Source: Candidatus Mycobacterium methanotrophicum (GTDB lineage Bacteria > Actinomycetota > Actinomycetes > Mycobacteriales > Mycobacteriaceae). From it: DNA of 64,000 nucleotides. The notes beneath the pieces were generated by a model that ran no database searches, was not told the origin of the DNA, and saw nothing but the letters and a program-made list of their open reading frames with translations. The position numbers and the translations under genes are program-made. Where the stretch lies: contig NZ_CP097320.1 of assembly GCF_023515995.1 (NCBI RefSeq), positions 3,162,001 through 3,226,000 of the forward strand. Direction: 5' to 3'. Positions 1 to 8,358 of this stretch are shown here, piece after piece; position 1 is the stretch's first letter, and the number at the start of each line of letters is the position of its first letter.

Positions 1-731
1 TCGGGAAGATCTCGATGTCGTAGCGGGTGAGCTCGCCGGGAACCACCGGCTCAACAGCCGACCGGGTGCTGAAGTGGTGCGGCCGCAGCACGGTGCCGTC
101 GGGCAGGCGCCAGGTGCGATCCGGATCCAGCGCGCGGTGGGAACCGAGCAGTGCTCCCTGGGTCACCGGGCGGCTGGCTCCGTCGGGCGCGACGTCGTCG
201 AGGTGGGCGACCCACAGCGTTTCGCTGGTGGTGGCCGTGGCCTGCACGGTCAGCGTGATCGGTCCGGCGAGCAGTGTCGGCGTGGCGAACGGTTCTCCTG
301 TGTAGGTGAGCGCGGCGCGGTGCAGTCGCCGGTTGTCCTGGTCGTAGTGGGTTTGGCCGCCGCGCTGGGCGCGGATGAAGCTGGTCATTCCCAGGGTCCA
401 CTGCTCGATGCTTCGACCGGCCACCGGGCCGCGTCCCACGTATCTGATTGTTGCCGTGGAGGTTTGCGGTGCGCAGTCGGCGGTCAGCTGGCCAGAGTCG
501 GACAGGTAGAAGCGGGTCGGCGTCGCCTCGGCCAGCGGGTAGTCGCGGGCATGGAACCACCGCGGGCTTCCGATGGCCTGGAAGGTGAATGGCGGTCCGC
601 AGATCGCGGCGTCCGCCTCGTCGCGCAGCCAATGGTCGAACCAGCGCAGTTGCAGGGCGTTGATGTGCAGCCCACCGAAGTCCGAGACGTGATACCAGGG
701 GTCCATCAATAACCGCAGCCGCTCGGACATT
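1..731 (-). pseudogene. CocE/NonD-type hydrolase, C-terminal part (runs off the window)
   Basis: One frame stays open from the ATG at 730 to the window edge and reads like the second half of a CocE/NonD (X-Pro dipeptidyl-peptidase S15-like) hydrolase. It contains a MDPWYHV segment, a WFDHWL segment typical of the end of the alpha/beta-hydrolase domain, then a beta-rich tail of the galactose-binding-like C-terminal domain ending in DIEIFP at the edge. The matching upstream part (GGWHDAF, DAPLNYAALQ) lies at 3641-3955 on the same strand, with a 2.9 kb insertion between them. M. tuberculosis Rv1835c is a protein of this family, but I cannot tell whether this is its ortholog or a paralog. The family hydrolyses esters or amides; this copy cannot make a whole enzyme. 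Confidence 0.75.
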
Positions 732-784
732 ATGCGGGTGATCTTGTCAAGTGCGTCTTGTCAGACATCCCAGGAGCTTAAATG

Positions 785-2020
785 TCAAGCGGCGGTTTGT
801 TGATCTTGATTGTGGGACGGCCAGGCGGTGGCTTCGTCGTAGAGCGTGCGGGTCTTGAGGCAGCCGTGCAGGATTCCGACGAGCCGGTTGGCGAGCTGGC
901 GCAGCGCGGGGTTGTGGCCGAGGCCGCGGGCGCGTTGCTTGTCGTAGTAGGCGCGTGCGCCGGGCGAGGCGCGCAGCGCGGAGAACGCCTGCGTCATCAG
1001 CGCGTCGATGAGCCTGTCCTGATGCACGAACCGCGCGAGCACGACCTTCTTCTTGCCGGAGGCGCGGGTGATCGGGCTGGTTCCGGCGTAGTTCTTGCGG
1101 GCCTTCGCGTCGGCGTACCGTGCTGGGTCGTCGCCGAATTCGGCGAGCACCCGGGCGCCGAGGATCGGTCCCAGGCCGGGCTGCGACAGGATGATCTCAG
1201 CGTCCGGGTGCCGGTGAAAATGCTCCTCCACCTGCTCTTGCAGGATCGCGATCTGCTCGTTGAGGGTGGTGAGCACGGCCACGATCGAGCGGGTGGCAGC
1301 CGCGTACGCGGTGGTGATCACCGGGTCGCGGCCGAGCTGCTCGCCGCGCAGCGCGTCCTGGATCCGGCTGGTCTTGGTGTCGATGTCGCGGCGACCGGCG
1401 TGTTTGAGCGCGGCCCGGATCTGGCTGCGGTTCAGCTTCGCCGCCGACGCGGGGTCGGGGGCTCTGCCGAGCAGTTCCAGCGCATCGGCCGCGTCGAGAT
1501 CGTCGAAGGCTTCCAGCGCGGCGGGGAAGTACTCGCGCAGCGCGTGCCGCAGCCGCTGGGTGTGGCGGGTGCGGTCCCAGATCATCGTCTTGTGCGAGCG
1601 GGCAACAACTTTCACCGCCTCGGCTGCCGCGCTGTCGCCGGCCACCGGGCGCAGCTGGTGCGAGTCGGTGCGGACCATGTCGGCCAGCGTGTGTGCGTCC
1701 GCCGGGTCGCTCTTGGCGCCGGAGACGCTGTGCCGCTCCCGGTACCGGGCCACCGACAGCGGGTTCACCGCGTACACGGTGTATCCGGCCGCGATCAGCG
1801 CGGCCACCCACGGGCCCCGGTCGGTCTCGATTCCGATCGCCACCTCGGCCATGTCGGCGTCGGCGCCCAGCTCGGCGCCGATCATCGCGTGCAACCGCGC
1901 GATCCCGGCCGCGCCCTCGGGCAGCCGCGCCCTGGCCAGCCTGCGTCCCGCCGAGTCCATCAGTTCGACGTCGTGATGATCTTCCGCCCAATCGTCGCCC
2001 ACGTACAGCAATTTCGCCAC
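785..2020 (-). CDS. IS110-family transposase
   Basis: A 411-residue protein of normal IS110 length, read from a GTG at 2020 that is preceded by an AGGAG-like site; the open frame extends further upstream but that part does not resemble the family. The N-terminal DEDD catalytic domain shows the first acidic pair in YVGDDW, a glutamate in IGIETD and the aspartates in KSDPADAHTLADM. The C-terminal Transposase_20 domain contains the LSQPGLGPILGARVLAEFGD segment. The frame has no lesion, so it may be active. Coding continues to within about 45 bases of the left end of the insertion. IS110 elements move as circles and lack standard terminal inverted repeats, so the 12-bp inverted ends probably belong to the partner element. 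Confidence 0.9.
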   Translation of the reverse strand: MAKLLYVGDDWAEDHHDVELMDSAGRRLARARLPEGAAGIARLHAMIGAELGADADMAEVAIGIETDRGPWVAALIAAGYTVYAVNPLSVARYRERHSVSGAKSDPADAHTLADMVRTDSHQLRPVAGDSAAAEAVKVVARSHKTMIWDRTRHTQRLRHALREYFPAALEAFDDLDAADALELLGRAPDPASAAKLNRSQIRAALKHAGRRDIDTKTSRIQDALRGEQLGRDPVITTAYAAATRSIVAVLTTLNEQIAILQEQVEEHFHRHPDAEIILSQPGLGPILGARVLAEFGDDPARYADAKARKNYAGTSPITRASGKKKVVLARFVHQDRLIDALMTQAFSALRASPGARAYYDKQRARGLGHNPALRQLANRLVGILHGCLKTRTLYDEATAWPSHNQDQQTAA

Positions 2021-2257
2021 TCCTCGCTCCTGTCTGCAGTTGTCCGGGTTACAGCCGGCAGCGTGCGGGAGAACTCTCGGCGACCTAATGAAGCAGTGCT
2101 CACGCCACGCGGGCGGGCACGACATCCCATCAGCGATCCCTTCTCCCGGGCGAACCGGTGGGGGCGACGATCTGACATCAGGACTCGAAATCCAGGAGGC
2201 ATCAGTGCTCACCCACCGGCCGCTACCGGTAGCAAGTCTGCCCGAAGGCCGGACCCG

Positions 2258-3571
2258 CTAATACTCATTAGGAGGCGGTTTGATCGAGTCGGGCGAGCAG
2301 TCCGTCGAACACTTTCTGGCGGCCGAGCTGTCCTTTTTCGGCGGCGTCGTCGCGTTGTGCCTGCAGGGCGGGCCGAATTCGATGGTGGTCTGAAAGAAGG
2401 TGCAGGATTCGCAGATGGATTCGAAGTGGCAGTCCAGGCCGACGGGTCGGGCGCAGTAGCCGTTACCGAGCATCCGGCGGTGCATCTCGGCGCGGAGCTT
2501 GCGCATTTCGGCGCCTTCGGCGTCGGCGGGCAGTGCGCGCGGCTGATCGTAGAGGGCTTCGACCTTTTCGCTGACGGAGAAGTATTCGTCGGCGACGGTG
2601 CGATCGGCGATTCGGGCGTAAACGAGCGTCATCCGCATAGATCGGTGGCCGGCCTGGGCTTGAATCGCCTCCAGCGCCATTCCCGCCTCCCGCAGCCGGG
2701 TGAAACAGGTGTGCCGCAGCTGATGGCACGTCGCCTGCCTCAGCCCGGCGCGGGCGCGCGCACCGTCGAGGATCTCGTCCAGACCGGCGGCCGACAACGG
2801 CTGGCCACGCCGGGATCCCTTCAACACCACGAACACCCGATCGCTCGACGTCCGCGGGCGCTCCTGATCCAGATAGTCCCCCAGCGATGCGAAGAACCGC
2901 GCCGATACCGGCACCATCCGCTGCCGACCGCCCTTGCCTTCGGCTACGAACACCCGCCGCTCGCCGGCGTTGACTTCGTCGAGGCGCAGACCCAGCACCT
3001 CACAGCGTCGCAGTCCACCCAGCAGCATCGCCTCGACCATGGCCCGGTCGCGGTGGGTGCGCAGCGCCGCCCGCAGCGCGTCGACCTCGCTCGGCACCAG
3101 CACCCGGGGCAGCGTGCGCGGGGTGCGGATCAACGGCATCCCGCCCTTCCCGCGCCGAGCACCGGGGCGCCGCGCCGCCAGGCTGGTCGGCACCGGGTTG
3201 CGGCTCACGCCGGTGTCACCGCGGGCCGCGAGGTAGGCATACAGGCCACGCACACTGGACAACCGGCGGGCGATCGTGCGCGCCGCCAGGCCCGGCTCGC
3301 CGTCCTCCAACCGCACCACCCGCTCACCCAAACGGGCAGTGCGTTGAAAGGCCAAGAACGCGAAGACATCTGCGGCGTTCACCTGAGTCGGTTCCTTGGC
3401 AACCACACCGAAGAAGATCTTCAAATCCGAGGCCACCGCCAGCCAGGCGTTGGTCCGGGCTCGCGCCGCAACGAAAGCCAGGTAGTCATCCAGCAGCGGA
3501 TGCCCCGGCGTGATCGCGGCCAACTCCGACCCACGATGGTGACGGATCAGGCAAGGCATGAACTGGTCCAC
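2258..3571 (-). pseudogene. Tyrosine recombinase (integrase) with a C-terminal frameshift
   Basis: The catalytic residues of a tyrosine recombinase are all visible: Arg188 in GGLRRCEVLGL, His283 and Arg286 in CHQLRHT, His309 in QAGHRS and Tyr318 in LVYARI. An N-terminal SAM-like DNA-binding domain covers about residues 25-120. After the catalytic domain comes a cysteine-rich tail (CARPVGLDCHFESICESC) that looks like a small metal-binding module. At about 2383, GAATTCGGCC lacks one C relative to the frame that continues sensibly (RPALQAQRDDAAEKG...) to a TAA at 2268. As it stands, the last 40 or so residues are out of frame to a stop at 2258. The catalytic core is whole, so activity is possible. 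The gene starts about 70 bases inside the right end of the insertion. Confidence 0.8.
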
Positions 3572-3640
3572 CGCGGTCTCCTCGCTCGTCGGTCAACCGA
3601 CCCACGCTCGGGCGGCCGACCCGCCGCAGATCACCCGTAT

Positions 3641-3955
3641 ATCAAACACCGGCTGACCGGGTTGCATCGGCGACTCGTCGGGCCGCCCGGCGAAGGCGTT
3701 CTGCAACGCGGCATAGTTCAGCGGCGCATCGCGCTGGAAGGCGTCGTGCCAGCCGCCGACCAGGAAGACCGCGACATCGTTGGCGACAATCCCGGGCAGC
3801 ACCATGCCCGGCCGCAGCGCGGCCCAGAACGGCCCGTCGAAGGCCGTGTCACCGCCGGCGACGGCGTCGGCGATCAACGGACGGAAGTAGCCAGCGGCCT
3901 GCCCGCGGCTGACCACACCGGCCTGGCCGATGTCGATGAAGCTAGCGAGCTCGCT
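3641..3955 (-). pseudogene. CocE/NonD-type hydrolase, internal part
   Basis: The minus strand reads FIDIGQAGVVSRGQ, AAGYFRPLIADAV, FLVGGWHDAF and DAPLNYAALQNAF, the middle of a CocE/NonD hydrolase including its conserved GGWHD segment. The frame then runs into the insertion end at 3640 and stops at 3593. Upstream, at about 3955, similarity ends abruptly and the N-terminal 200 or more residues that carry the catalytic serine are missing. The gene is therefore cut twice: by the insertion on one side and by a rearrangement breakpoint on the other. Together with 1-731 it is the remnant of one gene. Confidence 0.7.
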
Positions 3956-4099
3956 ACTAGCTCAGGGGCGCTCACAGCCAACCTGGATTTGGCGCAGCCT
4001 GGTTTGGCGACGCTCGGCCCCCTCTACGACGTCCTTGCTGCTGACATCGGTGCTCTAATTTTCAGCGACTTCGGCCTCCCGGACATCTTCCTGCCCTGA
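3956..4099 (+). pseudogene. C-terminal scrap of an unidentified gene
   Basis: Directly against the hydrolase breakpoint the plus strand reads about 45 residues (LTANLDLAQPGLATLGPLY, then IGALIFSDFGLPDIFLP) and a stop at 4097-4099. The leucine/glycine-rich style resembles the tails of mycobacterial secreted proteins such as the broken gene at 51809-53827, but I do not recognise a family. A much longer plus-strand frame exists through 782-4099, but most of it is the antisense of the insertion. This may be the end of a gene joined here by rearrangement. Confidence 0.3.
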
Positions 4100-4136
4100 T
4101 GAGGTGGGCGGCTGGCCTCGCGCACCATTTGGGTAT

Positions 4137-4367
4137 TTAGAGAAAGCGCCGAGGCGGTTCGGGCGGTGAGGGCGTCTCCCCCGGGAGCCGCGCCCGTTTG
4201 AAGAAGCACACGGCGGTAAAGGGTTTGGCCTGGTCCACCGCGAAGTTAACCATCTCCCATCTTTGTTCCCCTAGAGCGTTCGCTTTGCGCATCATTTCAT
4301 TCAGGGCATCCTCGCCCGTCGAATAGAACCATTTGTACTCCCACGGCGGCCAATCAGCCTCGCTCAT
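4137..4367 (-). CDS. Small DUF4177-like protein
   Basis: A 76-residue soluble protein with the pattern W-E-Y-K near the start (PPWEYKWFYS), a LNEMMRKANALGEQRWEMV helix and a final FFKRA strand. This order matches the short DUF4177 fold, in which an aromatic strand is followed by a helix ending in GW/RWE. The function of that family is unknown. The codon pattern fits a real gene and nothing in the other frames competes. It is a lone gene, and the CDF exporter that follows on the same strand is about 90 bases away, outside any tight operon. Confidence 0.6.
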   Translation of the reverse strand: MSEADWPPWEYKWFYSTGEDALNEMMRKANALGEQRWEMVNFAVDQAKPFTAVCFFKRARLPGETPSPPEPPRRFL

Positions 4368-4453
4368 CTCGCCACTCTAAGGCAGCACGCGGGTAACATC
4401 GCGGCGCTTGCGCGGTGGACTGCTACCGAACTTAAACTCTGCCGGGAAGGGAC

Positions 4454-5539
4454 TTATCTGACGGCCTCGCTATTTCGGCGATGTTCCCCCGCGGCGTTCC
4501 GCTCGTGCGCGGGATAGGCGTGGATTATCGCGGTGGTGAGTTTGGGTAGCGCATGAATCAGGTCGTGTTCGCAATCGTGGGCGATGCGATGCGCGGCAGC
4601 CAAACTCAGTGTGGGGTCAACATCGAGTTCGGCGTCCGCGTGCAGCCGGTGGCCGATCCAGCGCAGCCGCACACTGTGCACCGACCACACCCCGGGCCGC
4701 GCAGCCAAGGCCGCTTCGGCGGTGTCAACCAATCGAGGATCGACGCCGTCGATGAGGCGACGGAATACGTCGCGCACGGCGGTGCGCAACACGGCCAGGA
4801 TCGCCACGGTGATTACCAGGCCGACGATCGGGTCGGCCAGCGGGAAGCCCAACGCGACGCCACCAGCACCGACCAGCACGGCCAGCGAGGTGAACCCGTC
4901 GGTGCGGGCGTGTAGGCCGTCGGCAACCAAGGCGGCTGAGCCGATGCGCCGTCCCACTCTGATGCGGTAGAGAGCCACCCACTCATTGCCGACGAATCCA
5001 GCCAGACCGGCTAGGGCGACCCAGCCGACATTCTCGATGGTTTGGGGTTGGATGAGTCGTTCGATGGCCTCATAGCCAGCGATGATGGCCGACAGGGTGA
5101 TCATTGCGACGACGAACAGACCGGCGAGGTCTTCGACGCGCCCGAATCCGTAGGTGTAGCGGCGGGTTGCGGCTTTCGTACTGAGCGCGAACGCAATCCA
5201 CAGCGGAACCGCGGTTAGGGCGTCGGAGAAGTTGTGAATGGTGTCGGCTGCCAGCGCAATTGATCCCGAGACCATGACGATGACGATCTGGGCGATGGCG
5301 GTTATACCCAGCACCAGCAGGCTGATCTTGACCGCACGGATCCCGGCGACGCTGGATTCCAGAGCATTGTCAAAGCTATCGGCGGCATCGTGGGAGTGCG
5401 GCGCGAAGATCTCCTTGACGATCCCCCGCAATCCCGTCGGATGGTCATGGTCGTGACCATGAGAGTGCCCGTGGTTGCCGTGGCGATGGTCATGGCCTTT
5501 GTGAGTAGCTGCGCCGGTGTTGGCGTCCTCGCTTTTCAT
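4454..5539 (-). CDS. Cation diffusion facilitator (CDF) metal exporter, Rv2025c-like
   Basis: A 361-residue membrane protein of the CDF family, which exports divalent metals in exchange for protons. The first 40 residues are a cytoplasmic histidine-rich stretch (HGNHGHSHGHDHDH), followed by six hydrophobic segments from about residue 70. The metal-site motifs are visible: DTIHNFSDAL in TM2 and DGLHARTDGF in TM5, both H-x3-D. The C-terminal cytoplasmic domain ends in IIHAYP. The start overlaps the last four bases of kmtR (ATGA), so the two are co-transcribed. In M. tuberculosis KmtR controls the CDF gene Rv2025c in response to nickel and cobalt, so export of Ni/Co is the likely role. Confidence 0.88.
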   Translation of the reverse strand: MKSEDANTGAATHKGHDHRHGNHGHSHGHDHDHPTGLRGIVKEIFAPHSHDAADSFDNALESSVAGIRAVKISLLVLGITAIAQIVIVMVSGSIALAADTIHNFSDALTAVPLWIAFALSTKAATRRYTYGFGRVEDLAGLFVVAMITLSAIIAGYEAIERLIQPQTIENVGWVALAGLAGFVGNEWVALYRIRVGRRIGSAALVADGLHARTDGFTSLAVLVGAGGVALGFPLADPIVGLVITVAILAVLRTAVRDVFRRLIDGVDPRLVDTAEAALAARPGVWSVHSVRLRWIGHRLHADAELDVDPTLSLAAAHRIAHDCEHDLIHALPKLTTAIIHAYPAHERNAAGEHRRNSEAVR

Positions 5540-5937
5540 CGCTGAGTTGCCTTGCGCTGCTGACGGTCGCGGGTAATGCGGCGCACCCCGTCATCGCCAC
5601 GGTGGTGCGAAGGTATCCCCGGTCCGGCGTGTTCAGCATTGAACACCGCGTCGACAACGAGCTGACTTACGTGCTCGTTTTCCAGGCTGTAAAAGATTGT
5701 GGTGCCCTCCCGGCGGGTGCGCACCAGCCGAGCCATCCGAAGCTTGGCCAAGTGCTGCGACACCGATGGCGCCGGCTTGGCCAAGTGTTCGGCGAGTTCG
5801 TTGACCGACAATTCACGGTCTCTCAGCGCCCACAGCATCCGAATGCGGGTGGGATCGGCCAACATTCGGAAGACTTCGACGATGAGGTTGACCTGGTCCT
5901 CCGGGATCGAGATGCCCTGGCCATTATCTGCGTTCAT
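5536..5937 (-). CDS. kmtR: KmtR-like ArsR/SmtB metal-sensing repressor
   Basis: A 133-residue winged-helix protein. The region VEVFRMLADPTRIRMLWAL, the recognition part PAPSVSQHLAKLRMARL and the tail VDAVFNAEHAGPGIPSHHR match what I remember of M. tuberculosis KmtR (Rv0827c) very closely. KmtR binds Ni(II)/Co(II), with His residues in the N- and C-terminal tails acting as ligands, and de-represses a CDF exporter. The ATG at 5937 is chosen because it gives the KmtR-like start MNADNG; an in-frame ATG also lies at 5955. Here sensor and exporter are adjacent and overlap by four bases, whereas in H37Rv they are far apart. Confidence 0.85.
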   Translation of the reverse strand: MNADNGQGISIPEDQVNLIVEVFRMLADPTRIRMLWALRDRELSVNELAEHLAKPAPSVSQHLAKLRMARLVRTRREGTTIFYSLENEHVSQLVVDAVFNAEHAGPGIPSHHRGDDGVRRITRDRQQRKATQR

Positions 5938-5945
5938 ATGCAGAT
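5926..5945 (-). promoter_or_regulatory. Candidate KmtR operator over the kmtR start codon
   Basis: A perfect 6-bp inverted repeat, ATCTGC then GCAGAT with an 8-base AT-rich spacer, spans the ATG at 5937. ArsR/SmtB repressors bind dyads of this size near their own start, and autoregulation of kmtR with the overlapping exporter gene would follow. This is a structural inference; I did not match it to a published KmtR consensus. Confidence 0.4.
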
Positions 5946-6005
5946 AGTAGCTCATGCGAGGATGGTCCGCGACGTCCGGGACGCCGCATCGGTTCGGCGT
6001 GGTCG

Positions 6006-6448
6006 TCAGCCGCTGGACTCGACGAGCTCCTTGAGGCGCTGAAGTGTATCGGCTGTGGTGCGCCCCACCTGGCGCACGGCGACGCGGTCGGCGATGTAGC
6101 CCCAAATCCCGCCTGGCGCTGGGTATGACAGCCGGAAGGTCACCTTGGTCCGGCCCTCCCCCGCATCCCGCAACCGGATCCGGCCACGCAGGCTGATACC
6201 GGTGATGCCGACCCACGCGCCAAGTCGCGCAGGTCGTCGAACTCGACCACTTCGATCAGCCCGCCCACCGGTACCGAGCCGATCTTCCAGTGCACGATGT
6301 AGCGGGCTCCCATGCCCGGCGGTTGTTCATTGGCGCTCTCCCATCGCTCCAGGCTGCTCATGAACGACGGGTAGCGGTCAGGATCGCTGACGATCTTGCA
6401 GACCGCACCGCGGTCGGCGCGGATCACGCAGCACCGTTCGGCCCGCAT
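6006..6448 (-). pseudogene. SRPBCC-type (polyketide cyclase/START-like) protein, frameshifted
   Basis: The first frame from the ATG at 6448 reads DPDRYPSFMSSLERWE, then the central strands GARYIVHWKIGSVPVGG and IEVVEFDDLRDLA, typical of an SRPBCC lipid-binding fold. After DLRDLA the protein continues sensibly only in another frame (WVGITGISLRGRIRLRDAG, then TKVTFRLSYPAPGGIWGY) to a TGA at 6006-6008. The break coincides with an extra CG in a CGCG run at about 6216-6220, a two-base insertion. The start overlaps the stop of the acyltransferase remnant upstream, so the two once formed an operon. The ancestral ligand is unknown. Confidence 0.7.
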
Positions 6449-7185
6449 CAGCCGATCACCGGGAAACGACGTCGGGCAGCAAGGCGGTCGACACCGGCCT
6501 GCAGGCTGGCCATCACCTTGTCGTGCGCCGCCCGGTCGTCACCATCGACTTCGATGGCTTCCTGCACCTCCACCGCGATCTTGGCGGGCAGCGGGATGTG
6601 GCCGGCCAAGTCGCTGATGTTCAGACCCCATGGCAGCGCCAAAGATATCGGAACGCTCTTGAGTCGCAGCAGTTTGTCGGCAGAGAGCAGCTTGGCCAGC
6701 CATTGCCCACGGTCAAGGAACAACGCGGTCTCCTGACCGCCCACACTGGCGACCGGCACGATCGGCGCGCCGGCCTCGCGCGCCACCCGTACACACCCCG
6801 TGCGGCCGCCGAGGTCGACCTTGTGCCGCTCCCACGACGGCCGGAACACTTCGTAGTCGCCACCGGGATAGACCAGCAGCGCGGCGCCAGCTTCCAGCGC
6901 GAGTCGCGCGTTTTCGTGGTTGGCGGCCACGGTGCCGAATTTGCGTAGCCAGCCTAATGGCGGCGCCGAGACGACGAGATTGTGGGCCAATTGATAGAAG
7001 GGTCGCTCGACACCGAAGCAGGAGCAGAACGCCAGCGTGAATACGAAAGTGCCCGGAGGTACGTTGCCGCTGTAATTGCCGACGAGCAACACCGGCCCCT
7101 CGGCGGGTATCCGTTCCAGGTTGGCCACCTCGGCCCAAGTACAGCGATGCCAGCAGCCACGTTCCGGGCAACTGGTCGCGGATGT
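6448..7185 (-). pseudogene. Decayed PlsC-like acyltransferase
   Basis: From 7128 a 226-residue frame reads as a 1-acylglycerol-phosphate acyltransferase-like protein: VLLVGNYSG, FYQLAHNLV, LLVYPGGDYEVFRPSWER and ALPWGLNISDLAG. The catalytic H-x4-D motif, expected as GNHSGGNxTPDT, reads GNYSGNVPPGT here, so both the histidine and the aspartate are lost. The N-terminus is also out of frame: KYIRDQLPGTWLLASLY is in a different frame from EVANLERIP, consistent with loss of two bases at about 7135. This looks like a dead enzyme that once acylated a glycerolipid. Confidence 0.7.
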
Positions 7186-7212
7186 ACTTCTGTCAGGCCG
7201 GGCATGGCGGGC

Positions 7213-8358
7213 CTATACCCTGCGACCGGCGTCCTTAATCTCGGCGGGGTCAAGTCGATAGATGCGGGCGGCATTGATATGCGCGACCAGGTCGACCACC
7301 CGGATCGCATCGGCCTCACTACAGTCGCCATCGGCGACGAATCTGCTCAGCACGCGATGAATACCGTTGCGCCACAGCCTGGCACCGAGGTAGTGCAGCT
7401 CAGCCGGGCCGAACCCGTCCGACGAGTAGACAATTTTGCGGAACGGTGCGAGCTCCAGCAGCCGGGCGATGAATGCCGGGGCCCGGGCGCCCAGGTGATT
7501 GATGGACAGGCCGCCATCCAGATAGACGTTGTTGAACGCCTGGGCGAGGTAGCCGGCCTCGCGCTCATAGGGGTAACAGTGCAACAGCACGATCGGCGTA
7601 CCGCCGGAACTGCGCAAAAAGTCGAGCAGATACAGCGGATTGGCGTTGTGCAGATCGCAGTCCCGATCGCCGAATCCCACGTGGAATTGCAACGGCTTAC
7701 CCACTCGCAGACCCTGATAAAGCCCGAAGCGCAGCAGAACCCGATCGTCTATCCGGACCCCGCCGCGATCGCGCCATCGGGCGGCGGCCTCGGCGACCTC
7801 GGCCGCTGACGGCTCGGTCAGATCCCCGTCGAATCCGCCGCGGTAGGCCAGGATGGATTTAGTGCCCACCGCCGTCGCCGCGCGCCGGTGCAGGATCTCC
7901 TCGAACGCCGACGCGTAGTCATCCGAAGTCTGTGCGGCCTGCTCGGCGACCTGCTCGAGGCGGACCACTTCGTGAGCGCGGCCGGCGGACCATTCGGCCA
8001 GTTGCGCGACATCGGCGACGTCTTCGGCGTACCCGGTGTCCACCAGCCAGTCGCTGACGCCAGCGGCTCGCAGAAAGATTCGGGCCAACTCGGTTTCGGT
8101 GAACTGCCTGCGCCGCTGCCAATATTCGTCGGCGCCAGCATGTTTAGGTAACTCGAGAAGCGGCGCGCAGTGGGCGCGCACTGCGAAACCGAGTTGTGAG
8201 TCAAATCCGGAATCGAACTCGGCGAGGGGTTCGGTGTTGGCCTCGTTGAGACCGTTCTCAAACCGGCGCCGGCGCCCCGCGCTCAGCCAGCAGCCATGCA
8301 TGTGCTGGTCGATCAGTGGCACACCGGCGATGTGATCCGCCAGGTCTGCCATCGTCAA
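7213..8358 (-). CDS. Amidohydrolase-family protein (Rv1879-like)
   Basis: A 381-residue TIM-barrel amidohydrolase. It opens with LIDQHMHGCW, the first H-x-H metal motif; later come LLHCYPYEREAGYLA, a histidine at the end of strand 5-6, and KIVYSSDGFGPAELH with the late aspartate. Its start overlaps the end of glnA3 by four bases, so the two are translationally coupled. This matches the glnA3-Rv1879 order of M. tuberculosis, and in plants and fungi the same two domains occur fused (nodulin/glutamine synthetase-like proteins). A role in gamma-glutamyl amine breakdown is plausible, but the substrate is unknown. Confidence 0.85.
   Translation of the reverse strand: MTMADLADHIAGVPLIDQHMHGCWLSAGRRRRFENGLNEANTEPLAEFDSGFDSQLGFAVRAHCAPLLELPKHAGADEYWQRRRQFTETELARIFLRAAGVSDWLVDTGYAEDVADVAQLAEWSAGRAHEVVRLEQVAEQAAQTSDDYASAFEEILHRRAATAVGTKSILAYRGGFDGDLTEPSAAEVAEAAARWRDRGGVRIDDRVLLRFGLYQGLRVGKPLQFHVGFGDRDCDLHNANPLYLLDFLRSSGGTPIVLLHCYPYEREAGYLAQAFNNVYLDGGLSINHLGARAPAFIARLLELAPFRKIVYSSDGFGPAELHYLGARLWRNGIHRVLSRFVADGDCSEADAIRVVDLVAHINAARIYRLDPAEIKDAGRRV

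Larger units (their letters stand above)
732..3640. mobile_element. 2.9 kb insertion with imperfect 12-bp inverted ends, carrying an IS110-type transposase and a tyrosine recombinase
   Basis: The hydrolase reading frame breaks at about 3641 and resumes at about 730. The two ends of the intervening DNA are inverted copies of each other: ATGCGGGTGATC at 732-743 and GATCACCCGTAT at 3629-3640, matching at 11 of 12 positions. Inside, both on the minus strand, are an IS110-type transposase (785-2020) and a tyrosine recombinase (2258-3571). The simplest reading is a recombinase-type element into which, or next to which, an IS110 element moved. No convincing target duplication is visible, so the exact ends are uncertain by a few bases. 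Confidence 0.6.

Noticed and set aside
782..4099. A 1105-residue open frame on the plus strand
   Set aside because: It is mostly the antisense of the IS110 transposase and the recombinase, whose protein motifs are clear on the minus strand. Only its last 45 residues may be real.
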